From: Streptomyces thinghirensis
Lineage (GTDB): Bacteria > Actinomycetota > Actinomycetia > Streptomycetales > Streptomycetaceae
Reading direction: 5' to 3'
Length of the DNA: 64,000 nt
Assembly (NCBI GenBank): GCA_021502835.1
Contig: JAKFGP010000058.1
Location: 186,001 to 250,000, forward strand
Position numbers and translations under genes: made by a program. Below are positions 11,665-21,976 of the stretch, piece after piece. Position 1 is the first letter of the stretch, and every line of letters begins with the position of its first letter. The notes under the pieces are model-generated. The model was not told the DNA's origin. It saw only the letters and a program-made list of their open reading frames with translations, and made no database searches.

Positions 11665-12715
11665 GTGCATGACCCGATCGCGTATCCGTCCAAGCCCTCG
11701 CCCGGCGACCGTGTCGCGGTGCTGTCCCCCCTCCTCCGGTCTGCCTGGACTCTTCCCGCGCCCCCTACGAGTTGGGCCTGGAACGGCTGCGCAAGGAGTA
11801 CGGGCTGGAGCCGGTGGAGTACCCGGCCACCCGGAAGATGGGCTCGACGCCCGCTGAGCGGGCCGCCGACATCCACGCGGCCTTCGCCGACCCCGGCATC
11901 AAGGCCGTGATCGCGTCGATCGGCGGCGACGACCAGATCACCGTGCTGCCGCTGCTGGACCGGGAGCTGATCCGCGCCAACCCGAAGCCGTTCTTCGGCA
12001 CCAGCGACAACACGAACCTGCTCGCCTACCTGCGCAACACGGGCATCGTCGGCTACCACGGCGCGAGCGTCATGGTCGAGCTGGGACGTCCCGGTGCCAT
12101 GCACCCGCAGACCGCCGACTCCCTGCGCGCGGCGCTGTTCACCTCGGGGCCGTACGAGCTGCGGCCCGCCGAGCGGTGGAACGACATCAACCGTGACTGG
12201 GCCGACCCGGCGACCTTCGACGAGGAGCCCGGTTCCCGGCCCGGGTCGGGCTGGTCCTGGGTGAACGCCGACCGGGTGGCCGAGGGCCGCAGTTGGGGTG
12301 GCTGCCTGGAGATCCTCGCCTGGCTGCTGATGGCCGACCGCGAGATCGCCCGCGACCCGGCGGAGTACGACGGCGGCGTGCTGATCCTGGAGACGTCCGA
12401 GGACATGCCGAGCGCCACGGAGGTCTTCCGCACCCTGCGCAGCATGGGCGAGCGCGGGCTGCTCCGCCGCTTCTCCGCGCTGCTGATGGCCCGCCCGAAG
12501 ACGTGGTCGTTCGATCGTCCCAACAGCCCCGAGGACGCCGCCCGGTACGCGGCGGAGCAGCAGGAGGCGGTACTCCGGGCGATGCGGACCTACGCACCCG
12601 AGGCCACGATCGTCTTCGACGTGGATTTCGGCCACACGGATCCGCAGGTCGTCATCCCGTACGGGGGCACCGTGCGGGTCGACGGGCCGCCCGGCGCATC
12701 ACCGTCACGTACTGA
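11665..12715 (+). CDS. S66-family peptidase (LD-carboxypeptidase / MccF-like)
   Basis: Serine peptidase of family S66, whose members cleave LD-bonds in muropeptides or inactivate microcin C-like nucleotide peptides. Seen: RVAVLSPSSG at the N-terminus after correcting a shift near 11740, VIASIGGDDQITVLPLLD, the nucleophile box FFGTSDNTNLLAYL with the Ser, GGCLEILAWLL, ILETSEDMPSATEVFRTLR, and VIPYGGTVRVDG containing the catalytic His region. The start is the GTG at 11665 (VHDPIAYPSKPSPGD). A second shift near 12690 leads to ARRITVTY and the TGA at 12713. The length of 350 residues is close to the MccF type, longer than LdcA of E. coli. Confidence 0.85.
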
Positions 12716-12747
12716 CGCTCGCGCCGTCCGCGTCTTCGTCTGCGTGT

Positions 12748-12850
12748 CTACGGGTTGACGGCGAGCTCCAAATACGCCGCGAGCAGCACCAGGTGGACGC
12801 CTCCCTGCAGGGGCGTGGCCCCGTTCACCCTCGCTCTCGCTGCGGTGTGC
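12748..12850 (-). pseudogene. Possible 3' remnant of a Ca2+/H+ antiporter gene
   Basis: The minus strand reads VNGATPLQGGVHLVLLAAYL and then ELAVNP before a TAG at 12748-12750. This resembles the last transmembrane helix of CaCA/ChaA-type antiporters. No upstream part is present: within 20 bp the sequence becomes the terC terminator and then terC. It is best read as a deletion remnant, or as an assembly deletion. It could also be chance. Confidence 0.4.
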
Positions 12851-12858
12851 ACGCAGAA

Positions 12859-12889
12859 AGCGGCGGGCGGCTCTTGGCCGCCCGCCGCT
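12859..12889 (-). terminator. Terminator hairpin downstream of terC
   Basis: A perfect 13-bp stem (12859-12871 with 12877-12889) has a 5-base loop and lies 46 bp past the terC stop. It may also stop transcription arriving from the S66 gene on the other strand. Confidence 0.8.
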
Positions 12890-12934
12890 CCCAGTGCTGG
12901 TCCCCAGCACACCCGGCTGGGGGTCGTACCCTGA

Positions 12935-13932
12935 TCAGGCCTCGACGCTGTCCTTCGAAGCGTCGTCGTCCTTGGTGACCGCCGCTTCCGCCTCGGCCTT
13001 CTTGGAGGCCCGGAGGCTGGTGATCGTGGTGACGATCAGGACGGAGCAGATCACGCCGAGCGAGACCGGGATGCTGATCTCGGGGACGTGGATCCCGGAC
13101 TCGTGCAGGGCGTGCAGCACCAGCTTGATGCCGATGAAGCCCAGGATCACCGACAGGCCGTACGAGAGGTGCACCAGCTTCCTCAGCAGGCCGCCGAGGA
13201 GGAAGTACAGCTGACGCAGACCCATCAGGGCGAACGCGTTGGCCGTGAACACGATGTACGGGTCCTGGGTCAGGCCGAAGATCGCCGGGATGGAGTCGAG
13301 TGCGAAGAGCACGTCGGTGGTGCCGATCGCGAGCATCACGACCAGCATCGGGGTCATGATGCGCTTGCCGTTCTCCTCGATCCACAGCTTGGTGCCGTGG
13401 TATCGGTCGGCGACGCCGAAGCGGCGCTCGGCCGCCTTGAGCAGCTTGTTCTCTTCGAACTCCTCGTCGTCCTCGTCGGCCCGCGCCTCCTGGATGAGCT
13501 TCCAGGCGGTGTAGATGAGGAAGGCGCCGAAGATGGTAGAAGACCCAGGCGAAGTTGGCGATGATCGCGGCGCCCGCCGCGATGAAGACGGCCCTGAGCA
13601 CCAGGGCTATGAGGACACCGATGAGGAGCACTCGCCGCTGGTACTGCGAGGGCACCGCGAACTTCGCCATGATCAGGATGAAGACGAAGAGGTTGTCCAC
13701 GCTCAGGGACTTCGGTGATGAAGCCCGCGAAGAACTCGCCGGCCGGCTGTCCGCCGCCGAAGACGAGCAGGCCGATTCCGAAGAGGCTCGCCAGGGCGAT
13801 CCAGACGGCCGTCCAGATTCCGGCTTCCTTGATCGATACGTCGTGCGGCTTGCGGCCGATGAAGAAGTCGGCCCCGATCAGGGCGGCAAGGCCCACGATG
13901 GTCAGGACCCACAGGGTCAGGGAAACTTCCAC
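12935..13932 (-). CDS. terC: TerC-family integral membrane protein (Mn2+ efflux type)
   Basis: Membrane protein of about 330 residues with seven or more hydrophobic helices. TerC/Alx-family members export manganese or help metal loading of secreted proteins. Family landmarks: LTIVGLAALIGADFFIGRKP, KSLSVDNLFVFILIM with the conserved acidic and polar residues, FGVADRYHGTKLWIEENGKR, GTTDVLFALDSIPAIFGLT and FALMGLRQLYFLLGGLL. The chosen start is the GTG at 13932, seven bases after GGAGG (13940-13944); a GTG at 13938 would abut that site. Shifts lie near 13712 and 13538. Expression should be set by the Mn2+ riboswitch in its leader. It lies just downstream of the TerD-fusion gene, on the same strand. 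Confidence 0.93.
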
Positions 13933-13983
13933 TACCACGCCTCCGGCAGTACGTCACACGGCAAATGTCAGCGTCGTCGCTGC

Positions 13984-14106
13984 CGGAGGTCTCTTCCACC
14001 CGGGTCCGGGACGCGTGACGCGTTCGGAGCCCACGGGCCGACGCCCCGGGATCTGGCCTGATCCGTATTGACGGGTACGCCGCACTACAGGGAGTACTCC
14101 CCTCCG
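13984..14106 (-). promoter_or_regulatory. yybP-ykoY manganese riboswitch in the terC leader
   Basis: The minus-strand leader has the conserved pieces of the yybP-ykoY aptamer in order: CGGAGGGGAGTA at the 5' side, CGTCAATACGG in the middle and AGAGACCTCCG at the 3' side. P1 forms between 14101-14106 and 13984-13989 (CGGAGG with CCTCCG). The same 3' strand (13980-13989) can instead pair perfectly over 10 bases with 13940-13949, which contains the terC GGAGG site. Ligand binding, which stabilises P1, should therefore free the ribosome binding site and turn terC on. The family is known to sense Mn2+; the switch mechanism is read from the sequence. Confidence 0.9.
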
Positions 14107-14114
14107 TCCGGACG

Positions 14115-14143
14115 ACAGTACCCCATTCCCCAAGGGATGTAAA
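14115..14143 (-). promoter_or_regulatory. Vegetative-type promoter of the terC riboswitch transcript
   Basis: On the minus strand TTTACA (14138-14143) is followed after exactly 17 bases by TACTGT (14115-14120). Transcription would start near 14108, one or two bases before the P1 helix of the aptamer, which supports both calls. Confidence 0.65.
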
Positions 14144-14185
14144 GAGATTCCGCAAATTAAGCTCAAAACGCCAGCTCGGAGGGGG

Positions 14186-16909
14186 TCATCGATCCCACGG
14201 ACGGCGGGCTGCGGCGACCTGGGTGAGCACCTGCCGAAGCACCTGGCTGCCGGGCGGCGCGAGCGCGGGCTCGTACGTCCAGGCATGTCCGACCCACGGG
14301 TCGGCGAGGTGGTCGTCGGCCACCGGCGTCAGCCGGAGAAGCGAGCGCCACAGCGGGTCGAGCAGCGGCCCGTACCCGGCGGACTCCTCACGGTCGGCGA
14401 CCATCATCAGGTGGACGCCCACGGCCGGCCCCTCGTCGGCGAGATAGCGCAGCTGGTTCACCGCCCGGTCGTCGAAGCCGTGCGGGAAGTCGTTGACGAT
14501 CAGAAGCTGCTGGGACGTGTCCAGGCCGGGCGGAAGCGCGTCGGGAGCGCCTCCGCGCAACGCCATCTGCACCAGGTCGACGCGCTGGGTGAGGCGGGCC
14601 AGCACGTCCGCCGTCCCGGCGGCGCCCAGGGCGGGCGGGGCCGCGAGCACTCCGGTCTGCACCAGCGGTGCCAGTGCCTGCGCCCCTGATCCGGCCGGGT
14701 CGATGACGTGCACGGTGAACTCGCCCGCCGGATAGACGGCGAGCAGCCTCGCCGCGTGCGCGACCGCCGTCTCCAGGCCCAGGCGCCGCATCTCGTGGGA
14801 GTCGGCGAACGAACCGTCGAGCGAGGCGGAACGCCCGCTGTCGATCCACAGGCCGCGCTCCAGCGGCAGCCGGACCAGCAGCGGGATGCGTATGCGGTCC
14901 GCCTCGGGGAGATGGAGGTCGCCCAGCCGCAGGGCCATGGGGATCTCCATGGGTACGCGGTAGGCGTGCCAGACGGGGTTGTCCCAGCGCGCGTAGGCCG
15001 CCGGCAGGGCGGGCTCGACCACATCCGCCTCGGCGGCGAGCTGAGCGATGTCCCGGTCCAGGGCCTCCCGGGCCTGGGACACGAGCTGGGTGTGCCGGGT
15101 GCGCGCCGCTTCCCTGGCGGCGTCGCCCTGACCACCGATCCGGCTGCGCGGGTCGGACAGGACCTGGTCGAGTTCCTTCTCCATACGCGAGTCGGCGAAG
15201 TCGACGGCGCTGCGGTACGCGGCCGTGGTGCGGGCCAGGTCCTCGAACATGCCCCACACCTGGTTGTAGAGCCGCTCCTCCATGGACCAGCCGGTGGCGT
15301 CGCCCGCGACGGGCCGCGCGGGCTGCCCGGGCGCGGCCGGGGGTGCGGTCGGTGGGGGCGGAGGCGGGGCGGCGTTCTGCCGGCGCGGGTGGCTGTAGTC
15401 GATCGGGCCGCCGCCGGTGGGCGCGGACGACTGGCCGGCGGTGGCGGAGTCCCCCGGTCCGGCCGGGTACGGCTGCGGTGTGCCGTGCTGTGCGTGGACG
15501 CCGGGCGGCTGCGGGTCGGACACGCCCGGGGCGTCGTACGGGGACACCGGGGGCACGGTGCCGGGGGTGCCCCTGGGATGCGGCGGCGCCGTGGTCCGTA
15601 CCGTGCGTCGGGGGTGGCGGCCTGCCGGGAGCGGTTGCCGTCGGCCGTCCGTGCCGGGGGCGCCGGTACCGAGCGGGCCAGGCCGCCGGCCACCGCCTCC
15701 TGGATGCTTCGGGCGAGTTCGTGGGCCTGGGGCAGGCTCTGGTCGGTCAGGAGTTCCGGTGAGGCCGCCCGTGTAGCCCTGGCCGACGGCGCGCACCTTC
15801 CAGGCACCCTGCCGCCGGTAGAGCTCCAGCGCGACGACGGCCGACTCGGCTTCGAGGCCGGTGATGGTGTAGTTGGCGACCTCGTCACCGTCGAGGCCCG
15901 TGACGGCGACGAAGGGGTGCGGCTACGGCTCCGAAGCGGCCCGGGCCCGTCCCCGCCGGCGGGCAGGGCGAGCAGCACACTGACGCGGTGCACCGCGTCC
16001 GGCACGGCGTCCAGGTCCACCGCGAGGCGATGGTCCGGCGGCTGCCTGCCGGGAGACCTCCAGACCAGGCAGGGCGGGCGTGCCCGGGTGGGCCACCCAT
16101 TCCACGCCGTGGACCCTGCCGTTCTCGTCGCCGAGCGTTGCTCCGGCCACGATCGGTGTGCCGGCCGAGACCCGGATCTCTAGACGGGCCCGGGAAGCGG
16201 GTGGTTCTGTCCCCGCGTCAGCTCGGCCGTCATCGCCTTCCCCTGTGTCACTCCGGTGCGTCACTCGTGATGTGTCGTGCGGCGACCGCCCGTCCTGCTC
16301 ACGGGGCCGGCCGGTACCCGCGGCCCGCTTCGGGACCGGCAGGATCGCCGGCATCAGGTCCTGGAAGGTGCGGCCGTTGGCCGGGGAACCGATGGCGGTC
16401 ATCGCCCAGCCCTGGCCCGCGCGGTGCACCTTCGCCATGATCTGGGCCGTGTAGGCGCCGCCGCCGGCAGCGTGTAGCGGGCGAGTTCCTGGCCGTTGGT
16501 CTCGTCGACCAGGCGGCAGAAGGCGTTCTGCACTTCCTGGAGGTCTGGCCCGTGAAGGAGTTCACGGTGAAGACGATCTGGTCGATGTGGACCGGGACGC
16601 CGCTGCAGGTCGACGGGGATCGCCTCGTCGTCGCCGCCCTAGCCGACACCGCCGACGAGGTTGTCCCCGGTGTGGCGCACCGAGCCGTCGTCGCTCACCA
16701 GGTGGCGGAAAGAGACGACGTCGACCGGCTGCTTGTCCGCGAACAGGACGGCGGAGGCGTCCAGGTCGATCTCCCGGGTGCGCAGGCCGGACAGGCCGCG
16801 CCGAGGGAGCTTCACCTGCCAGCCGAGACCCATGCACACCCGACGTCAGGCTGCCGCCGTCGCTCTTCTGCAGACTGATGGCCTGACCCTTGGTCATGTT
16901 GACGGTCAC
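14186..16909 (-). CDS. TerD-domain protein fused to a C-terminal FtsK/HerA-like region
   Basis: A protein of about 900 residues. Residues 1-190 are a TerD calcium-binding domain: MTKGQAISLQKSDGGSLT, REIDLDASAVLFADKQPVD, VHIDQIVFTVNSFTGQT, QEVQNAFCRLVDETNGQELA. A second TerD-like repeat follows (VDLDAVPDAVHRVSVLLALP, ALELYRRQGAWKVRAVGQGY), then a Pro/Gln-rich linker. The C-terminal 450 residues (SMEERLYNQVWGMFEDLART, QQLLIVNDFPHGFDD, GVHLMMVADREESAGYGPLL) resemble an FtsK/HerA-like fold, but no GKS/T P-loop is visible. The GTG start at 16909 has AGGGG seven bases upstream. At least six shifts interrupt it. Such proteins belong to the Ter stress network; its place beside terC fits that. The ATPase-like assignment is inference. 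Confidence 0.8.
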
Positions 16910-17053
16910 GCGCTGATCCCCTCTCCGAACTGTCCCCCTGTTGCCGCCCGGACCGCGCGGTTGTCCAGACCCTACGCAGGGGACACCGACAGCGCCCCCC
17001 CAGGTCCGCACTTTGTGTCGGTCTTGCAACACAGCGCGTGCCCGGGCGGGCCG

Positions 17054-19202
17054 TCAGGCCGGACCGGCCTCCTTCATCTGACGCAGCTCCTTCTTCATCT
17101 CGGAGACCTCGTCCCGGAGCCGGAGCCGCGATCTCAGACTGCAGGTCGCGGCCCCCGCCTGCATACGGGTGGTGAGGTCCTCGATCTGTTCGGCGAGCTC
17201 CGCCGCGGGGGCGCGTCGGTCGGCTGGTTTCCTGACCCGCCCCGCGCGCCCGACCGCCTTGGCGCCTTGGCCGCCGCCTGGCCGCCGAGGGCGGGCGCGG
17301 GGCCTTGGCGGCCTTGCCGTCCTTCGACTGGCGGTAGCCCAGGCCGAGCAGCTGCTCGGTGTCGATGTCCTCGCGGGCGATCTGCGCGACGATGTCGTTG
17401 ATCTTCTTGCGGAGCGGCGCAGGGGTCGATTGCCGTTCGCCTTGTTGAACGCGACCTGCTTCTCGCGGCGCCGGTTGGTCTCGTCGATCGCCCTCTCCAT
17501 CGCCGGCGTGATCTTGTCGGCGTACACGTGTGGACCTGGCCGGAGACGTTGCGCGCCCGCGCGTGATGGTCTGGATCAGGAGGTGCCGGAGCGAAGGAAG
17601 CCCTCCTTGTCGGCGTCGAGGATCGCCACCAGGGAGACCTCCGGCAGGTCGAGGCCCTCGCGGAGCAGGTTGATGCCGACCAGGACGTCCGTACTCGCCG
17701 GCGCGCAGCTCACGCGAAGCTCGACGCGGCGCAGGGTGTCGACGTCGCTGTGCAGGTAGCGGACCTGGATGCCGAGTTCCAGGAAGTAGTCGGTGAGGTC
17801 CTCGGCCATCTTCTTGGTGAGCGTGGTGACCAGGACGCGCTCGTCCTTCTCGGTCCGCTTGCGGATCTCGTGCACCAGGTCGTCGATCTGCCCCTCGGTG
17901 GGCGGCGACGACCTCCGAGTCGACTGAGGCCGGTGGGGCGGATGATCTGCTCGACGGCGCCGTCCGAGCGGGAGGCTCGTAGGTGCCAAGTCGCCGACAG
18001 GTACACGGTCTGTCCGATGCGTCCCTGGAACTCCTCCCACTTCAGTGGACGGTTGTCGAGGGCGGAGGGCAGCCGGAAGCCGTGGTCGACCAGGGTCCGC
18101 TTGCGGGAGGCGTCGCCCTCGTACATGGCGCCGATCTGCGGGACGGTGACGTGCGACTCGTCGATGACGAGCAGGAAGTCGTCCGGGAAGTAGTCCAGCA
18201 GGGTGTTCGGCGGGGGAGCCGGGCGGGCGGCCGTCAAGTGCATGGATGTAGTTCTCGACGCCGGAGCAGGAGCCGATCTGGCGGAGCATCTCGAGGTCGT
18301 ACGTCGTGCGCATCCGCAGCCGTTGGGCCTCCAGGGCGGTTCTTACCCGCTTCTCCAGCTCGGTCAGCCGCTCCGCCAGCTCCTTCTCGATGTCGTTGAC
18401 GGCCCGCTCCAGGGCGCTCGGGGCCCGCGACGTAGTGGGAGGCGGGGGAAGACGTACAGCTGCTGGTCGTCGCTGATGATCTCGCCGGTGACCGGGTGGG
18501 CGTGGACAGGGCCTCGATCTCGTCACCGAACATCTCGATGCGGACCGCGAGCTCCTCGTAGACCGGGAAGATCTCGATGGTGTCGCCGCGCACCCGGAAG
18601 GTGCGCGGGCGAAGGCCATGTCGTTGCGCGTGTACTGGATGTCCCACGGAAGCGGCGCAGCAGCTCGTCCCGGTCGTGCTCCTCGCCGACCCGGAGCGGG
18701 ACCATGCGGTCCACGTACTCCTGGGGGTGCCGAGGCCGTAGATGCAGGAGACGGAGGCGACCACGACGACGTCACGGCGGGTGAGCAGCGAGTTGGTCGC
18801 CGAGTGGCGCAGGCGCTCCACCTCCTCGTTGATCGAGGAGTCCTTCTCGATGTAGGTGTCCGACTGCGGGACGTACGCCTCGGGCTGGTAGTAGTCGTAG
18901 TACGAGACGAAGTACTCGACGGCGTTGTTCGGCAGCAGCTCGCGGAACTCGTTCGCCAGCTGGGCGGCCAGTGTCTTGTTCGGCGCCATCACGAGGGTGG
19001 GGCGCTGGAGCTTCTCGATCATCCACGCGGTGGTGGCGGACTTGCCGGTGCCGGTGGCGCCGAGCAGGACGACGTCCTTCTCGCCTGCTTCGACACGCCG
19101 GGCGAGTTCGGCGATGGCCGCCGGCTGGTCGCCGTTCGGCTGGTAGGGGCTGACGACCTCGAAGGGCGCCACCGTGCGTTCGATCTGGGAAACGGGCCGC
19201 AT
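17054..19202 (-). CDS. uvrB: UvrABC excinuclease helicase subunit B
   Basis: Lesion-verifying helicase of nucleotide excision repair, of about 715 residues. Seen: the Walker A motif [15 protein letters not shown] at about residue 45, [19 protein letters not shown], the beta-hairpin [20 protein letters not shown], the DExx box [35 protein letters not shown], the helicase motifs [19 protein letters not shown] and [14 protein letters not shown], and the C-terminal UVR helix [19 protein letters not shown] that contacts UvrC. The ATG at 19202 gives [20 protein letters not shown]. About ten frame changes occur, clustered between 17100 and 18600. The frame of the upstream MHYT gene runs into this one, so their true boundary is blurred. 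Confidence 0.96.
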
Positions 19203-19242
19203 GGGTTCCACCGTACGACCCCGCACTGACAACGGGTCCGGA

Positions 19243-20101
19243 TCAGCGGTTCTGCGGGGTTCGGGAACGCCGGACGAGCGGGCGGCGTGTTGGTGGGCGG
19301 GGTGGTGCGGAGGGCGCCGGACCGTGCGCGGTGCCTCGGGGTGGGCGGGGACGCCCGGCTTCCGCTCGACGGGGACTTCGGCGGCCCTCCCCGCGACCAC
19401 CAGCGGGTCGAACATCACCACGACGCCGGCGAGGAGGAGGAAGGCCAGGGGACCGATGAGCATGGGGGCGAACAGTTCCGCGGCCGAGCCCCCCGGTGGA
19501 GGGATCGGCCGTGCCGTGGAGGTGGACTTCGAGGGCGGCCATGCCCGTGTAGTGCATGCCGGTGACGGCCAGCCCCATGACCAGGCTGGCGCCGACGCTC
19601 CACAGGAATCCCCGGACCTGTCCGGCCGCCCACAGGGCGGCGGTGGCGGCGGCCATGGCTATGACGACGGACACGGCCACGGTGAACGTGTTGGTACGTC
19701 AGCTGCCCGTCCAGGCGCATCCCGGCCATACCCAGGTAGTGCATCGACGCGATGCCCAGGCCGGTGATCGTGCCGCCGGTGAACAGGGCCGTTCCTCGCG
19801 CGCCCCGGTAGCCGACGATGAAGATCCCGATGCCCACCATCACGATGGCGACGGCCAGGCTGGCGAAGGTCATCAGCCAGTCGTAGCGGATCGGCGTGTG
19901 TTCGATCGTGAAGCCCATCATGGCGATGAAGTGCATGGTCCAGATGCCGGAGCCGATCGCCGCCGAGCCGAGCGCGAGCCACGCCGGGCGCCAGGACCGG
20001 GTGACCCGCATGGACCTGGTGGTGCAGCGCAGACCGAGGGCACCGCCGAGGCAGGCCATGAGGTAGGCCACCAGCGGTGTGACGAGTCCGTAACTGAATC
20101 C
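19243..20101 (-). CDS. MHYT-domain integral membrane sensor
   Basis: A membrane protein of about 285 residues with six or seven helices. Three MHYT signature repeats are visible: [21 protein letters not shown] and [11 protein letters not shown], with conserved Met and His residues thought to bind copper or a gas ligand. The C-terminal cytoplasmic tail is Pro/Arg-rich, with no GGDEF or other output domain, so it is a stand-alone sensor. The protein reading begins [20 protein letters not shown] at about 20101; no start codon is seen in that frame, so the true N-terminus is hidden by an error. Shifts lie near 19695 and 19490, and another before the TGA at 19243. Confidence 0.85.
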
Positions 20102-20415
20102 CTCGGACCGTGCTGCTACGCCTGCGCGGCTGCCCTTCCGCCTTCTCGCACCCCGGTTACGTCCCGGAATTTCCCCTGATGTGCGCCCCCCTCCCAGGAC
20201 CGCGCGAACGGTCAGGCCGAGGCAGAGAGTATGACTCCCACCGGAATGGTCGAACGATTCTCCGGCAAAGAATCACGGCCTTGACCCACTTGTGGGGCCC
20301 CGGTGAGCGGAGTTGAGCAACTCCATTCAGCCTGTGGCCATTCTGAACCCCTCTCCCGTTGACTCTCTGATGTCACAGTGGTGCTGTCCGTGATCGCTCG
20401 ACGCGAGGAGTACGC
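20102..20415. other. Divergent upstream region of the MHYT and glpQ genes
   Basis: This 314-bp gap holds no gene. On the plus strand TTGACT (20359-20364), 17 bases and TGCTGT (20382-20387) make a plausible but imperfect glpQ promoter. The preceding segment 20325-20372 is made of loosely repeated 11-base units (CATTCAGCCTG, CGTTGACTCTC) that could be a PHO box. The glpQ ribosome binding site GAGGAG is at 20405-20410. Confidence 0.45.
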
Positions 20416-21290
20416 ATGCACGCGCGCGCAGTTGCGCGTCACGACCTCGCGCTCCTGGGAGTCGCCCTGCTCACTCCGCTCCTCGCGCCGGGACCGCCCA
20501 GAGCGGGGACGACGGTCCCTCGGTCGTCGCCCATCGGGGCGCCTCCCGGGTACGCGCCGGAGAACACGCTGGCCGCCGTCGACCAAGGCGGCCGGAGATG
20601 AGCATCCGCTGGGTGGAGAACGACGTCCAGCGCACCAAAAAAGGACTGGCGAACCTCGTCGTCCTCCACGACGACAAATCTGCGGGCACGACCGACGTGG
20701 AGGAAGTCTTCCCCCACCGCTCGCCCTGGAAGGTGAAGGACTTCACCGCGGCGGAGATCGCGCGGCTGGACGCGGGGAGCTGGTTCGGGTCCGAGTACGC
20801 GGCGCGCGCGTGCCGACGCTGAAGCAGTACGTGGACCGCGTGGAGCACAACCACCAGAAGCTGCTGCTGGAGCTGAAGAACCCCAGCTGTACCCGGGCAT
20901 CGAGCAGCAGACCCTCCGGTCCTCGCCAACGAGGGCTGGCTCGACCGGCGGCATGTGCTGGTCGGCTGGTCGTGCAGAGTTTCAGCGCGGACAGCGTCCG
21001 GACCGTCCACGATCTCAAACTGGCCGTCAAGACCGGGTTCCTCGGCACGCCGCCGGTGTCGGATCTGCCCGAGTACGCGGAGGTTCACCGACCAGATCAA
21101 CCCCTCGCACGGCTCCCTCTCCATGAGCTACGTCTCCTCCGTGCAGCGTTCACGGGCCGCACGGCAGGCCGATGGAGGTCCTCACCTGGACGGTCGACGA
21201 CGCGGCCACCGCCACGGCGGGTCGCCGGGTACGACGTCGACGGGATCATCGCCAACGAGCCCGACGTGGTGAGGACCGCCGTCGGCTTGA
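20416..21290 (+). CDS. glpQ: Secreted glycerophosphodiester phosphodiesterase
   Basis: Hydrolyses glycerophosphodiesters to glycerol 3-phosphate and an alcohol. The N-terminus MHARAVARHDLALLGVALLT is a signal peptide. The catalytic GDPD motifs follow once shifts are crossed: VAHRGASGYAPENT with the two catalytic residues, IRWVENDVQRTK, VVLHDD, GSWFGSEYAGARVPTLKQY, LLLELKNPELYPG, LVVQSFSADSVRTVHDL and WTVDDAATATRVAGYDVDG, IIANEPD. The start is the ATG at 20416 with GAGGAG five bases before. Shifts lie near 20525, 20595, 20645, 20810, 20890, 20955, 21085, 21165 and 21225. The syntenic S. coelicolor gene is, to my knowledge, glpQ2 and under PhoP control, so phosphate regulation is expected here. 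Confidence 0.92.
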
Positions 21291-21394
21291 GGACGAGGAC
21301 TCGGCCGGCCGGTGATCACGGCACGTCCGGGGCAGGGGCGGTCGCGTCCGCCACTGCCCCGGGCGTTGTCAGTGGCCGGCCGTACCGTTGGCGC

Positions 21395-21948
21395 ATGGAC
21401 AGCCATGGGCGAGTACAGACGGCAGGTCGTGTGGACCGTAGTCGGCACCGACATCGGTCCGCCGCTGCTGGCCGCCACCCGCGACGGCCTGGTGAACGTC
21501 GTGTTCCACGCCACTGACGCCGCGCGCGACCGCGCCTCGAAGGGCTCGCGGCCCGGCTGGGCACGGAGCCCGTCGAGGCGCCCGGCTCGCCGCTGCTGTC
21601 CAGGCGATACGGCAGGTGGAGGCGTACTTCGCGGGCGGCGGCGTGACTTCGACCCGTCGCTGGACTGGTCGCTGATCTCGGGCTTCAACCGGGAGGTACT
21701 GCGCGAGCTGGCGTCCGGCGTCCCCTACGGCTCGGTCGTCGGGTACGGCGACCTCGCCGACCGGGTCGGCCGGCCGGGCGCCGCACAGGCGGTGGGCATG
21801 GCGATGGGGGCCAATCCGCTGCCGGTCGTCGTGCCGTGCCGCACCGGGTCGTCGAGGCGACGGCGGCATCGGCGGTTTCGGGGCGGCGTGGGCACCCAAG
21901 CGACAGTTGCTCGCGCTCGAGGGCGTGCTGCCCGAGCCGCTGTTCTGA
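21395..21948 (+). CDS. ogt: Methylated-DNA--[protein]-cysteine S-methyltransferase
   Basis: Suicide repair enzyme that takes alkyl groups from O6-alkylguanine onto its own cysteine. Seen: DFDPSLDWSLISGFNREVLR, GSVVGYGDLADRVGRPGAAQ with the DNA-binding helix, AVGMAMGANPLPVVVPC and, after one extra base near 21841, HRVVEATGGIGGFGGGVGTK, which completes the active-site box PCHRV. The ending is LEGVLPEPLF. The ATG at 21395 begins MDS-MGEYRRQVVWTV with a one-base error at about 21404; an ATG at 21405 is in the continuing frame. About 180 residues, the normal Ogt length; no Ada N-terminal domain. Confidence 0.93.
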
Positions 21949-21976
21949 GAGGTCGGCCGCCCGGGGCCCGGCGGGG

